From positions 186,001-250,000 of the forward strand of contig CAWKOH010000004.1 of the NCBI GenBank assembly GCA_963851245.1: a stretch of DNA of 64,000 nt. The letters run 5' to 3'. The DNA is from CAWKOH01 sp963851245. Its GTDB lineage: Bacteria; Actinomycetota; Acidimicrobiia; Acidimicrobiales; Palsa-688. The notes beneath the pieces were generated by a model that was not told the origin of the DNA, made no database searches, and saw only the letters and a list, made by a program, of their open reading frames with translations. A program made the position numbers and the translations under genes. The number at the start of each line of letters is the position of its first letter. Position 1 is the stretch's first letter. This document shows, piece after piece, positions 10,256-19,541 of this stretch.

Positions 10256-10546
10256 TCAATACGACGAAGACCGCCAAAGAGTGCCGAGACTGTCGGAAGC
10301 AATGCTTCCGCGCCGGCTCAAGGGGGGACGGGTCTGGGGGTCCAGGCGCGGCCGGCGCAGCTCGGCCAGGCGGCGATCAGGGTCTTCCTCGGCGCCGTAG
10401 ACCATCTGGCGGAGCAGGTCGAAGATGGTGTTGAGCCGGGACTCGGTACCTATGAACTCGCGGCTGCGCAGATCGCCCACCCACATGAGCGCAAATACGC
10501 CACCGATCGCTCTCTCCATCGTACTTGGATAGCGGGTCGTGCCGGG
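10256..10546 (-). pseudogene. jetA remnant (DUF3375-type), both ends lost
   Basis: About 55 residues (WVGDLRSREFIGTESRLNTI then FDLLRQMVYGAEEDPDRRL) match the part of JetA/DUF3375 proteins that lies roughly 100 residues from the N-terminus. After AELRRPRLDPQT the frame leaves the family. The jetC coding sequence follows within about 60 bases, so most of jetA and all of jetB are absent. The upstream side ends at the IS66-type element. This is a true deletion and not a single-base frameshift. Confidence 0.6.
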
Positions 10547-12060
10547 TTGTTTGGGGTGAATGACCCTGGTCGGACTGCCTGTTTTATGCGAAGAGGCTGA
10601 CGGCGGCGGGGTCAGGTGCTCGTGCGAGGCGGGTGAGGAAGGCGATCGGGTCGAGGTGTTGCTGGGTGGCGGTGCGGATGGCGCTCATGATCCTGCCTTG
10701 GCTGGCCGCTCCTTTCCAGGTGCGGTTGCCTCCCAGACCTTGCGGTTCACGACCGCGGGCCGGATGGCTTGTTCGCCGCGCCAGTTGGTGGCGTCGATGT
10801 CATCGTCGTGGAGGAACAAGAACAGGGCGTCGGCCTCGTTGGCGAGGTGCTTGATGAGGCGCCGGTTGGCCTCGTGAGGGTGCGCTTGTTCGGCGAGCAG
10901 GTCGATCCGCTCGGCCAGATCGGCGGCCACGGCCCGACGTTTGGGGGTGGGAAGGTCCCTGGCGTCGAGAGCGGCCAGGAGGATGTCTTGGACTTGGCGG
11001 GGTGTGCCTCTGGCCCAGCCGGGCAGGTCGGTGATCATCTCCTCGCAGCGGCGTAACAGGTGCGCAGTGCAGGTCTGATGGGTGGCTCGCCCGTAGCGGC
11101 GGTAGACGGCCCAGCCGTCACGGATGAGTGCGCCGTCGAAGTCGGCGTCGAGGAGGACGGTCGCTTCGTCAAAGCCGCGGCCGCCCGCCACGTTGTAGGC
11201 GGTCGCTTCTTTGGTGGTGGCCGCCCACAGCCACGCCCCGGTGCCGCTGACCCGCCAGCCGGTCTCGTCCATCACCACCATGGCCGAGGTGTTGATCCGC
11301 TCCACGATCCCTTTCTGGGTGGGGACGAGATCGGTGCCGACAGACTGGGCGGCGGAGCAGATCGCTCCCGCGGTCACCGGCACGCCGAGATGGCCGAGCA
11401 GGCGGGCTGTCTTGGCGAAGCTCAACCCCAGGGCGTAGTGCAACCAGATGGCCAGGCTCTTGGTGTGTGGCCCCACCTGCGACCGCGCCGCCCCCAAAGC
11501 GTCGGAGGTCTGCTCGCCATGGCGGCCCTGCAGGCGCCGCTGGCATTTCGTGCACCGGCCCACTCCTACCTTGAAACGGGTGACGACCGGCCGGGCGTCG
11601 GGCAGCTCGGTGTGGAACTGTTCCTCGTCACCAAGATGCTCGACGAGGCCGCCACAGTCCGGGCAGCAGGCGGGCAGGGGGGCATCGAGTTCCCGGTCGA
11701 TTGGACCGACGGGGACTGGGCGATGACCGTGACGGCCGTGGCCCTTACCCGAGCGTAGGCCCGGACGGGCTGGCTCATCGGCGGGATCGCCCTTGGAGAA
11801 CGGGGCCGCCTGGCGTTTGCCCGATCGTCGGCTGTCCTCGAGCAGTTTCTCCAGCTCGGCGATACGAGCATCACGAGCAGCGACCGCCGAAGTCAGTTCC
11901 GTGATCCGATCCGTCTGCGACTCGATCGCTTGCCGCAGCCGGCCGATCTCAGCTGTCAGCGCCGCAATAGCAGCTGCCTGATCACTCGATGGACGGTCGC
12001 GAGTCGGAATTCTCCAAGCTACGCGCCCCGCCCGATCAGCTGGTGGACCCCGCTAAACAA
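10547..12060 (-). mobile_element. IS66-family insertion element (ends approximate)
   Basis: The element carries a single IS66-type transposase on the minus strand. A TTGTTT hexamer at 10547-10552 and the same hexamer inverted at about 12055-12060 may be the outer ends. The inverted-repeat similarity beyond the hexamer is weak and no target duplication was confirmed. The element lies between the jetA remnant and a DUF262 gene that seems to lose its C-terminus at about 12060, as expected for an insertion into the DUF262 gene or an adjoining deletion. Confidence 0.55.
10584..11985 (-). CDS. IS66-family transposase, one frameshift
   Basis: An N-terminal coiled coil (AALTAEIGRLRQAIESQ, ARDARIAELEKLLED) is followed by the basic linker, a zinc-finger segment (PACCPDCGG..., GRCTKCQRRL) and the IS66 DDE domain. 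Asp residues lie in VVMDETGWRVSG and in ADFDGALIRDGWAVYRRY, and the C-terminal pattern is DATNWRGEQAIRPAVVNRKV. A frameshift at about 10733 separates this from the conserved tail GGNRTWKGAASQGRIM and AIRTATQQHLDPIAFLTRL, which ends at the TAA at 10584. Adding one G to a GGG run restores it. No ATG, GTG or TTG is visible at the 5' end of the frame, so the start is uncertain. Confidence 0.8.
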
Positions 12061-12936
12061 GTACTCTCCATCGAGACCGAGGTCTTCAATCCCCACCACG
12101 ATATCGTCGAAATGGTCGTTCCCACCTTTGAGGCACCGATCAAGAAAGTCTCGGAGGTCCCCCCTATAATTGTCGAGATTAGTCTTGAACGAAAGGAAAC
12201 GCAGCAGGGTCTCCGCATCACGTAAACGGAAGTCTGGCTCCTTCAAACGTCGCGCACGTAATAGAGGTTGGCTCTCTCCGCTTCGACGATTGACATAGTT
12301 GGTGAGTTGTCCTGGAAAGATGGCTTGCCGAAGTTCATGTGACACAGAGGGAACACTTGCCTTGTTCAGCCTCGCAAATATCAGATGAAGAAGTGAGGGC
12401 GTCTGCCAGTTGCGCACAACGATGGTACGAATCGGCTGCGATAACATGGACAATGAGTACTTCCTAAGCGCCGCACTGTTACGGACTTGGGCATATGTCA
12501 GGCCGTTCAGTTCGCTATCCAGTATTTCAAGCTGAGTTAGCCCGCAAGGGGTTGTCTGGATCACTAGAAATCTTCTCAGTGACGTCAGCCGCTGCTTACC
12601 GTCGAGGACATAGAACTGCCCTTCTGACCGCAGACTTTCGGCTAGTACCAAGGGTGGTACGGGCAATCCCAGCATGAGTGACTCAATGAACCTCGACTGC
12701 CGCTCTGCGTCCCAAGCCGTTCGCCGCTGAAACGGTGGCGAGGTAACCAGAACGCCGGTGTAGTCTGGATCTTCCGGATCGGCATCGATCTGATCCACAA
12801 CCGTCTTGACAGTCCAGTCCAGCGTATAGACGACCGTACCGCTCACATCCTCTGGGCGAAGACTGCCGGGTTCGTCGTAGTCACCGCCGAACTCATCGTC
12901 GGATTCGACCTCAAAGTCGATTCGCTCGCTGCTCAT
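12019..12936 (-). CDS. DUF262 (ParB/GmrS-like) protein, probably C-terminally truncated
   Basis: The protein has the DUF262 N-terminal fold with PPFQRRTAWDAERQSRFIES, LMLGLPVPPLVLAE and the hallmark DGKQRLTSL. This is the ParB-like NTPase/nuclease domain shared with type IV restriction enzymes of the GmrSD group. The start at 12936 is preferred over an upstream ATG because GGAGG lies nine bases before it. The homology continues to LRDFLDRCLKGGNDHFDDIV, then stops after DGEYLFSGVHQLIGRGA near the IS66 end. The expected C-terminal 50-80 residues appear to be lost, and the last few residues are probably element-encoded. Confidence 0.7.
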   Translation of the reverse strand: MSSERIDFEVESDDEFGGDYDEPGSLRPEDVSGTVVYTLDWTVKTVVDQIDADPEDPDYTGVLVTSPPFQRRTAWDAERQSRFIESLMLGLPVPPLVLAESLRSEGQFYVLDGKQRLTSLRRFLVIQTTPCGLTQLEILDSELNGLTYAQVRNSAALRKYSLSMLSQPIRTIVVRNWQTPSLLHLIFARLNKASVPSVSHELRQAIFPGQLTNYVNRRSGESQPLLRARRLKEPDFRLRDAETLLRFLSFKTNLDNYRGDLRDFLDRCLKGGNDHFDDIVVGIEDLGLDGEYLFSGVHQLIGRGA

Positions 12937-13603
12937 CCTCTGCACCTCCAACTTCGCGATAACCGTTTCTCGTTCGAGGCCGCCGGCCACATGGCCTGCG
13001 AGAATTGTCGACCGCAAAGCACCACCGCTGGGGGGTGCGACCAAGGGTCCAGGACCAGGCCCCTACAGAACGCGCCCGTTCCGCAGGAGAGCAGGCTCTT
13101 GGACTGGTTGTGGCTTTCCACTCGGCACCCTCACCGCGGCCATGATTGTGGTGGACGGCAAGGGAACCCTCTGGCACGGGGTTTGTCCGCCCACTGGCGA
13201 TGGAGGGCCTAGCGGAAATCAATGGAGCAGCGGCGCGAGCCATGAGCGATGAGGGTCGCGACCGCCTCGAGGATGTCCCATGGATCGATGTGGCGCTGGA
13301 CCTTATTGATCCATCACATCATCGGATTGCTCTTCCAGGCGTTGGCGCGGGGCTCCGAAAGTGGCGCTTAATCGCCGGCCTGTCAAGCCTGTTCAAAATA
13401 TAGTCTGGTGGACTCGCAGGAATAATGCCGATGGCATTCACTTTCTTGTGCCACGTCGACTCAGTAGTCTTGGCGGCTCTCCGCTGGCGGGCTCTAGGTG
13501 ACCGAGCAGAAAGTCGGTTTGGGGGCTCGCGATTTGGTCGCGGGCGTGGGAGAATCACAGTGCTGTATTCCTCATCCTCCTTACTTCCCCGGAGGCGATT
13601 GGG
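12937..13603. other. Region between DUF262 gene and IS1182 transposase
   Basis: This stretch holds the DUF262 promoter side and about 500 bases in which no frame resembles a known family. It probably consists of decayed sequence and the left flank of the IS1182-type element. Confidence 0.35.
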
Positions 13604-15146
13604 TTGCTCGGTCGGGTTGATGCTCAGGGCTCGCTGTTGGAGACTCGGCATGTGAGACGCCATTTGGTGACCAGGGCTCGTTTTATGAGCGGCTGGCCGA
13701 TCACGGCGAGGAGATCGTCTGCGACGAGGACTTCGCCCGCCTGTTCGCGGAAGGCCAGGGGCGCCCGTCGATCCCGCCGTCGGTGATGATCCGGGCCATG
13801 CTGTGCGCCACCCACGATAAGACCTCGGACGCGGAAACGTAGCGGCGGACCGGGGTGGACTCGGATTGGAAGGCGGCTATGGGGGTAGACGACTGGTTCG
13901 AGGGGATCGGGGCGACCACGTTCAGTCTGATGCGGGCCCGGATGGTGGCCCATGACGCGGACGGCGTCTTGTTCGAGAAGACTCTGGAGCGGGCGGTGGA
14001 GAGGGGGATCTTCACCCAGCCGTTGACGGCGATCATCGACTCGTCGCCGGTGCATGGGCGGGGGCGGTGGCCGACACCTACGAGTTGATCCGCAAGATGA
14101 TGGGACGCCTGGCCCGGGCTATGGGCGGGCGTCTGGATCGGGTTCTGCGGGCCAAGGCGATCGAGTTGGCGTCGGCCAAGCCGGATATCGACTGGCAGGA
14201 TCCGCCGCGATAAGGCTCACCTGGGGGATCTGGTGGAGTTGGCGGCCACCATGTTGGGTGAAAAGGCGGGCGAGGAGACCGATGAGGAGGTGGCTGAAGC
14301 GGCCGGGCTTTTGTGTCTGGTCGTTCTCCAAGATGTTGAGGCGACCGAGGAGGGCCCTGGGATCCGCCAGGGAGTCGCCGCCGACCGGGTGATCTCGCAT
14401 GCCGATCCGGAGATGCGCCACGGGCGCAAGTCAGCATCACGTCGCTTCGATGGCCACAAGCTGGACGTGATGACAGACGAGGCGTCCGAGCTGGTGCTCG
14501 GCGTGGATGTGCGGCGGGCAACGCCAGCGACGGGGAGGGGGCGGCTCCGCTGTTGAGCGAGGTGCGATCTGTCGAAGGTGTCGAGGCCGAGACGCTGTTG
14601 GGGGACATGGCCTACTCCGATGGGGATGTACGCGAGGCGGTGGAGGAGGCCGGGGCCGACCTGGTGACCAAGGTCCCTCCCGTCTCCAACGGCGGGCGGT
14701 TCCCCAAAACCGACTTCGATATCGACCTGGCAGCCGGGCGGGTCACCTGCCCCGCTGGCAACGCCACCACCGACGCCCGGCCGAGCAAAGACCATAAGGG
14801 TCGCCCAGCCACGACCTTCCATTCCGCGACCGACGTCTCCGCGGCCTGCCCGCTTCGCGACCGCTGCACCGGTGGCGGCGGTCGCACCATCACCGTGGGC
14901 TGTCACCACGAGCGCATCGAGGCGGCCCGGGCGGCGCAAAACCAGCCCGACACGAAGGCTCTTTTGCGACGTCGGTCGAAGGTAGAACGCAAGATCGACC
15001 ACCTCCAGGATCTCGGGATGCGCAAGGCCCGCTACCGGGGCCGACGACGAACTGTGCTGCAAGCCCGGCTTGCAGCGACGGTCGCTAACTTCAAGCGCCT
15101 CGCTGTGCTCGACGCGCTTCAAGGAGCCTCCTTTGCCGCTGCGTGA
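13604..15146 (+). CDS. IS1182-family transposase, broken by frameshifts and an in-frame stop
   Basis: The TTG at 13604 follows a GGAGG eight bases upstream. Joined frames read GRVDAQGSLLETRHV, GSFYERLADHGEEIVCDEDF, RPSIPPSVMIRAMLCATHD, FEGIGATTFSLMRARMVAHD, LTAIIDSSPVHG, KSASRRFDGHKLDV, ETLLGDMAYSDGDVR, and a C-terminal Cys-containing region (AACPLRDRCTGG) ending in ARYRGRRRTVLQARLAATVANFKR. This is the IS1182 order of N-terminal helical domain and DDE nuclease. A TAG interrupts the frame at about 13840. Frameshifts near 14055 and 14512 are each repaired by one extra G in a G run. Whether the element is still active cannot be judged from this sequence. Confidence 0.75.
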
Positions 15147-15623
15147 GACCACAAAAGAGGCTCGCGCACCCCGATCAGCGGTCGTGAGGCGGCCCCAGCC
15201 GCCATATCCGCCGTTACTACCACCACTCCACAATCGGCGCACCGCAGCGCATACGTCCATCACACCGCGGCAAGCCGCCAAAACAGGCACTTGCTGCTCA
15301 CTCACCTAGAGTCCGAGCCCCAGGGTGGATCATGTATTGCAAGACCCCATAGTCTACGAACACTCCCGTCTCGGACTTATCGCCCGACTTCCACGGCGGT
15401 CAGTAGGCCGTCCTTTTTGTCAGCTCTATTCGCTCGCTCGGTCGGTTGTCTTGACAACCGGCAGTCCTATGGCACGCTCGGGTATCAATACCTGCGGCGA
15501 GTCTCCCGTTCCCACGCGATTCCGACGTCCTCCCCTACGGGGACCGGCTGTCAGGCGGACACGCAACAACGTCGTCCGGCGCTCGGACAAGCTGTCCATG
15601 CCGATCTTGTTCGTGAACGCCCG
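15147..15623. other. Right flank of IS1182 and region upstream of vsr
   Basis: The sequence holds the right end of the IS1182-type element, whose boundary could not be fixed, and the upstream region of the Vsr gene. An open frame extends upstream from the Vsr start to 15291 but shows no family resemblance. Confidence 0.35.
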
Positions 15624-16029
15624 ATGCCATCGAGCGAGATGGTTTCGCGTCAGATGAGTCGGATGCCTACAGCCTCTACCGGACCAGAACTTAACGTACG
15701 CCGACTTTTGCATAGGCGAGGTTTGAGGTTCCGCGTACACATCAAGAGGCTCCCAGGGACGCCCGATATCGTCTTCAGCAAGGCTCGGCTGGCTATATTC
15801 GTCGACGGGTGCTTCTGGCACGGTTGCGTCCTACACGGGACGTTACCGAAGAACAATCAGGTCTGGTGGCAACACAAGCTGGCGGGAAATGCCGAGCGTG
15901 ACCGACGCAAAGATTGCGACCTTGTGGCTCTCGGATGGACTCCTCTGCACTTTTGGGAGCACGACGCCCGTGGACGAGATCGTCGAGGAGATCATGCCGT
16001 TGTGGCGAGCACGAACCGGCCGCGCATGA
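15624..16029 (+). CDS. vsr: Very short patch repair (Vsr) endonuclease, late frameshift
   Basis: From the ATG at 15624 the protein shows the Vsr signature. MSRMPTASTGPELNVRRLLH corresponds to the MSxIRxKdTxPE opening. It continues with RGLRFRVHIKRLPGTPDIVF (catalytic Asp in PDIV), AIFVDGCFWHGC (metal and mismatch contacts), NNQVWWQHKLAGNAERDRR and ALGWTPLHFWEHD. A frameshift near 15962 leads to the normal tail VDEIVEEIMPLWRARTGRA with a TGA at 16027. Vsr nicks 5' to T:G mismatches that arise by deamination of 5-methylcytosine, so the neighbouring cytosine methyltransferase is its natural partner. Confidence 0.85.
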
Positions 16030-16097
16030 GAGTCCCACGATCCGGACACTCCAAGGTCTTATCCTGGAGCTGTTCGACGATCGAAAGAGGTGGACTA

Positions 16098-17397
16098 GTG
16101 GGACACGACCAGCGAAGGGCTGTCGATGTCACTCCCTCGGCGCGCCGGCTCACGGGCTCGCTCAGAGATATCGGGTACGACTTCGTGGCCGCGCTGGCTG
16201 ACCTCGTCGACAACAGCGTCGCTGCCGGAGCCTCGGAGGTTGAGATCGAGATCGTCTTTGATGGTCCAGCCTCGTTCGTGCTCATCGCAGACAACGGGAG
16301 TGGGATGACGGAAACGGAGTTGAACGAGGCGCTCCGCTTCGGTACACGACGCGACTACGAACTCGGGGAGCTGGGGAGGTACGGACTCGGTCTGAAGACG
16401 GCGTCCATATCGCAGGGTCGCAGGGTCACGGTCTCACGGCGCTCTGTCCGTGTACCGACGTGTGGCTGCCAAATCTCTGGATATCGATCATATCTCGCGG
16501 ACTGACCGCTGGGAGGCGATCGAGCCCGCGGGAGGTTCACCTGATCCAGCGCAGCCTGGAATGGCTCGCCGACAACCCAGGAACGGTCGTGTGCTGGGAA
16601 AATCTGGACCGAGTCCTGCCGGAGAAGCGTCCAGAGGGCGGTTGGGCCGCCGTCGGCTAGAGCAACTGGCGACTCGCTCGTCCGAGTACCTGGGGATGGT
16701 CTTCCACCGCTTCATCGAGGGGGACCGCGACGGTCTGCCACCCCGGTAACCATTACTGTGAACGGAGAGAAGGTGCGGGCGTGGAACGCTTTTGCCCCAC
16801 TGGAGGACAATCGGCAGGAACTACCAGCCCAGTCGTTTGAGGTGTCGACTGGCGACCTCTACGGCCACGTCGTCCTCCGTCGCTATGTATTGCCATCACA
16901 GGAACCAATTCTCGAGCACTTCCGAGTTTGAGAGGATGAGCGGTCCGCTGAAATGGAATAGGCAGCAAGGTTTGTACATCTACCGCGCCGACCGGCTCAT
17001 CCAGCACGGAGGTTGGTGTGGAATCCGCGCCGCCGATGAACATACCAAGTTAGCAAGGGCGTCGCTGGACTTCCAGACCGATCTCGACCTGCTGTTCCAG
17101 ATCAACGTTGCAAAGATGAGAGCCCTGATCCCGCCCGAGGATCAAGACCCTCCTTGAGCGACCAATCCACGAGCTCTGCCATCGCGCTGATGCGACCTAT
17201 CGCCGCGATACCGAAGAAGAAGCGAGGCGAGAAGCCGCACGCGAGCTGACGGCGCCTCTCCAGGAAGTCGGACGTCTCCGATATAGGAGGCACTGATCGC
17301 CGCGGCGCTGGACTCCGGCGAACACGAGTCCTTCCGTCGTGTCATGGACAAACTGCGGGTTCTGGCTCCAGAGGCTGCTTCAGCTCTCGGGTGGTGA
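16098..17397 (+). CDS. GHKL (MutL/MORC-like) ATPase of a restriction-modification cluster, frameshifted
   Basis: Starting at the GTG at 16098, the N-terminal domain has the three GHKL motifs: N-box FVAALADLVDNSVAAGA, G1 IADNGSGM, and GRYGLGLKTAS. Downstream, joined frames give a conserved C-terminal half: DIDHISRTDRWEAIEP, ATRSSEYLGMVFHRFIEGD, NRQQGLYIYRADRLIQHGGW, HTKLARASLDFQTDLD and an arginine-rich helix. It ends ESFRRVMDKLRVLAPEAASA at about 17397. GHKL ATPases of this type occur in restriction-modification operons with Vsr and Z1 helicases and are related to eukaryotic MORC proteins. At least four frameshifts are present, one at 17139-17145 in GAGGATC. The 3' end overlaps the convergent methyltransferase by about 55 bases. 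Confidence 0.75.
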
Positions 17398-19333
17398 TCG
17401 GTAGAGTCGGGTTGGAGAGTCGCTGCCGGGCCTCGAGGCACCAAAGCTCCAAGGGGCACTCTCCGCACCGCGGCACACCAGGCCCGCACAACCCGTTCGC
17501 TAGTTCGATGAGGGCCAAGTGGGCTTCGTGCGAACGGTTCGCCTCCTCCGACCATACACGCTACGAGCGAGGCGCCCGTCTGACATCCGGTTCTGCCGGT
17601 CGACCACCTCGCCTTGGAAGCGGGCGGCAACTCGCAGTACTCCGTAACCGGCCAAGACGGGATCTCGCTGTTGCCGGGCACAATCCTGCACGGCGAGATC
17701 GGCCATCGACGCGGTGATATGGGGCGCCGCGGCAAGGTCCGGCGCCGGTTGCGGACAAGGACAACGCCTGCGGATGCTGTCGGAACCACGCGAATAACCT
17801 CGGCGAGCTGGTCGCATCGTTGTTCCCGCTGCCACTCGCACGCGAGCAGGCGGAGAAGGGGTAACGCCTCGATCGTCTCGTCGGGCGAGCGAAGGGTACG
17901 GGTGGCCTCCCAGGCACCGACGCGTATGCTCCTCGGCAATGCCGCGCCCATAAAAGCTCGGCCTGAAGGACGTTCCAGCGGGTCTCCGCGCCGAGCCATG
18001 GCACGTAAACGGGCGGAACCTCATCGAACCAGTGCGCCAACACTTCGGCTATCGAACTCGTCGAAAACGGTGCCGGGCGCCGTTTCGTCAGGGCACCGAG
18101 AACAGCTTCGCCTACCCGTCTACCCAGCAATACTGGCACGGCGTTCCCGATCTGGCGGAAGGCGGCCGACGGCGGACCCACGAAGCGCACCCGGTCCGCG
18201 AATGTCTGCAGCCTGGCTGCTTCCCGTACTGTCAACGTCCTGTCCTGATATGGATGGATATACCAATACCCGTCCTTGGCGATGTGAGCGGTAATCGTCC
18301 GACTCACATCATTGGGATCGAGCCGTTTGTACTTGTCGTCGAAGATATCGTCCCGATAACGTTTGAGCTCGGGGATGAGGTCGGAGTACAGGGTGTCGTG
18401 GTCCATCTGAGCGAATGCGATCGCGTCGTCATCGCGTACCGGTCGAGTGATGTGGTCGAATACGCGCTCCTCGTCCCGCGATGCGACGCCTTCCCGCGCT
18501 CTGCGCTGGAAATCGGTTTTCGGGCCTGCGTAAGTGAGCCACCCCGTTGCGACAGGATCTGGACCGTCGCCGTTGGAAGGGCGCCATCCCCCGTCGACCT
18601 CAGGCAGGTCACCAATCGCGTTCTCGACGGTTACGCGCTCTAATGCTTCCCTAGGCCATTCGAAGGCTAACCCGTCCGCCAGTGCTACAAGGAAGAGCCT
18701 TTGCCGGAGCTGAGGCACGCCGTAGCGCCAAGTGTCGATCACACGCTCCTCGACGGAATAGCCACAAGATTCGAGCCGCTCGATCATGGTGCGCAAAATG
18801 ACCATACCGCGATCGAGTGCCATGTCAGGAACGTTCTCCATGACAACGGCGGGAGGCAATGACAGCTCCACTACCGCAAGGAACGCCTCCCAGAGGTCAC
18901 GCCGGCCGTCGTGATGATGACGCCTACCCGTCTTTACCAGCTCGCGCACCATTGACCGGCCCGCTCGAGAGAACGGTTGGCACGGTGGACCGCCCGCAAC
19001 GAGGCTGATCCCGCAGCGTCTGATGAGTCCAGCGACCCGTTCGACAACAGTCGCATCGGCAAGATCCCAGTTCACGGACAAGCCTGGATGGTGAGCTCGG
19101 TGGGTCTCGAGAGCTTCCTCGTCGTGGTCCACCGCGAGGACGACGTCGAAGCCAGCTTCTGTCAGACCGAGGCTGAGACCGCCAGCACCGCAAAACAAAT
19201 CCGCTGCGAGCGGACCCTCTAAGGCCGAGGACCCAGCAAGAAGGTCGTCCTCCGTCTGACAAGCCAGTTCGTGCGGCTGAAGGCGCACGAAGGGACCACG
19301 AACCAACTTGACCCCGTATGACCTCAATTGCAT
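17342..19333 (-). CDS. DNA cytosine-5 methyltransferase fused to an endonuclease III-like (HhH-GPD) domain, frameshifted
   Basis: Residues 1 to about 430 are a complete C5-methyltransferase: motif I DLFCGAGGLSLGL, motif IV GGPPCQPFSRAG with catalytic Cys118, motif VI VVMENVPDM, motif VIII RQRLFLVA, and motif X AAFRQIGNAVPVLLG. A second domain follows: VPWLGAETRWNVLQAELLWA, then ALPLLRLLACEWQREQRCDQ and QLAEVIRVVP, then DPVLAGYGVLRVAARFQG. It ends with LCGPGVPRCGECPLELWC (about 17430-17490). The four cysteines are spaced CX6CX2CX5C, which is exactly the [4Fe-4S] motif of endonuclease III/MutY. Frameshifts near 17920, 17760 and 17540 interrupt this half. The start ATG at 19333 is divergent from the Z1 gene. 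Confidence 0.8.
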
Positions 19334-19541
19334 GCTTACGGCCCCTCTGGAGTCATCGGTGCTTTGAGGCGGAGTGTGCCTGATCATCCCGATCGCCATC
19401 ATCGCACATGACTGTGTACACAAGGGGGAGCGATGTAGTCCGGCTCCGAGTGGAGAGTGACACCTGACTGTCACACGCCCGCATAGAGGGTGCGTACTAG
19501 CGTGTGGATGGCTGCACCAGCAGCTCGCGCGCACATGGAAG

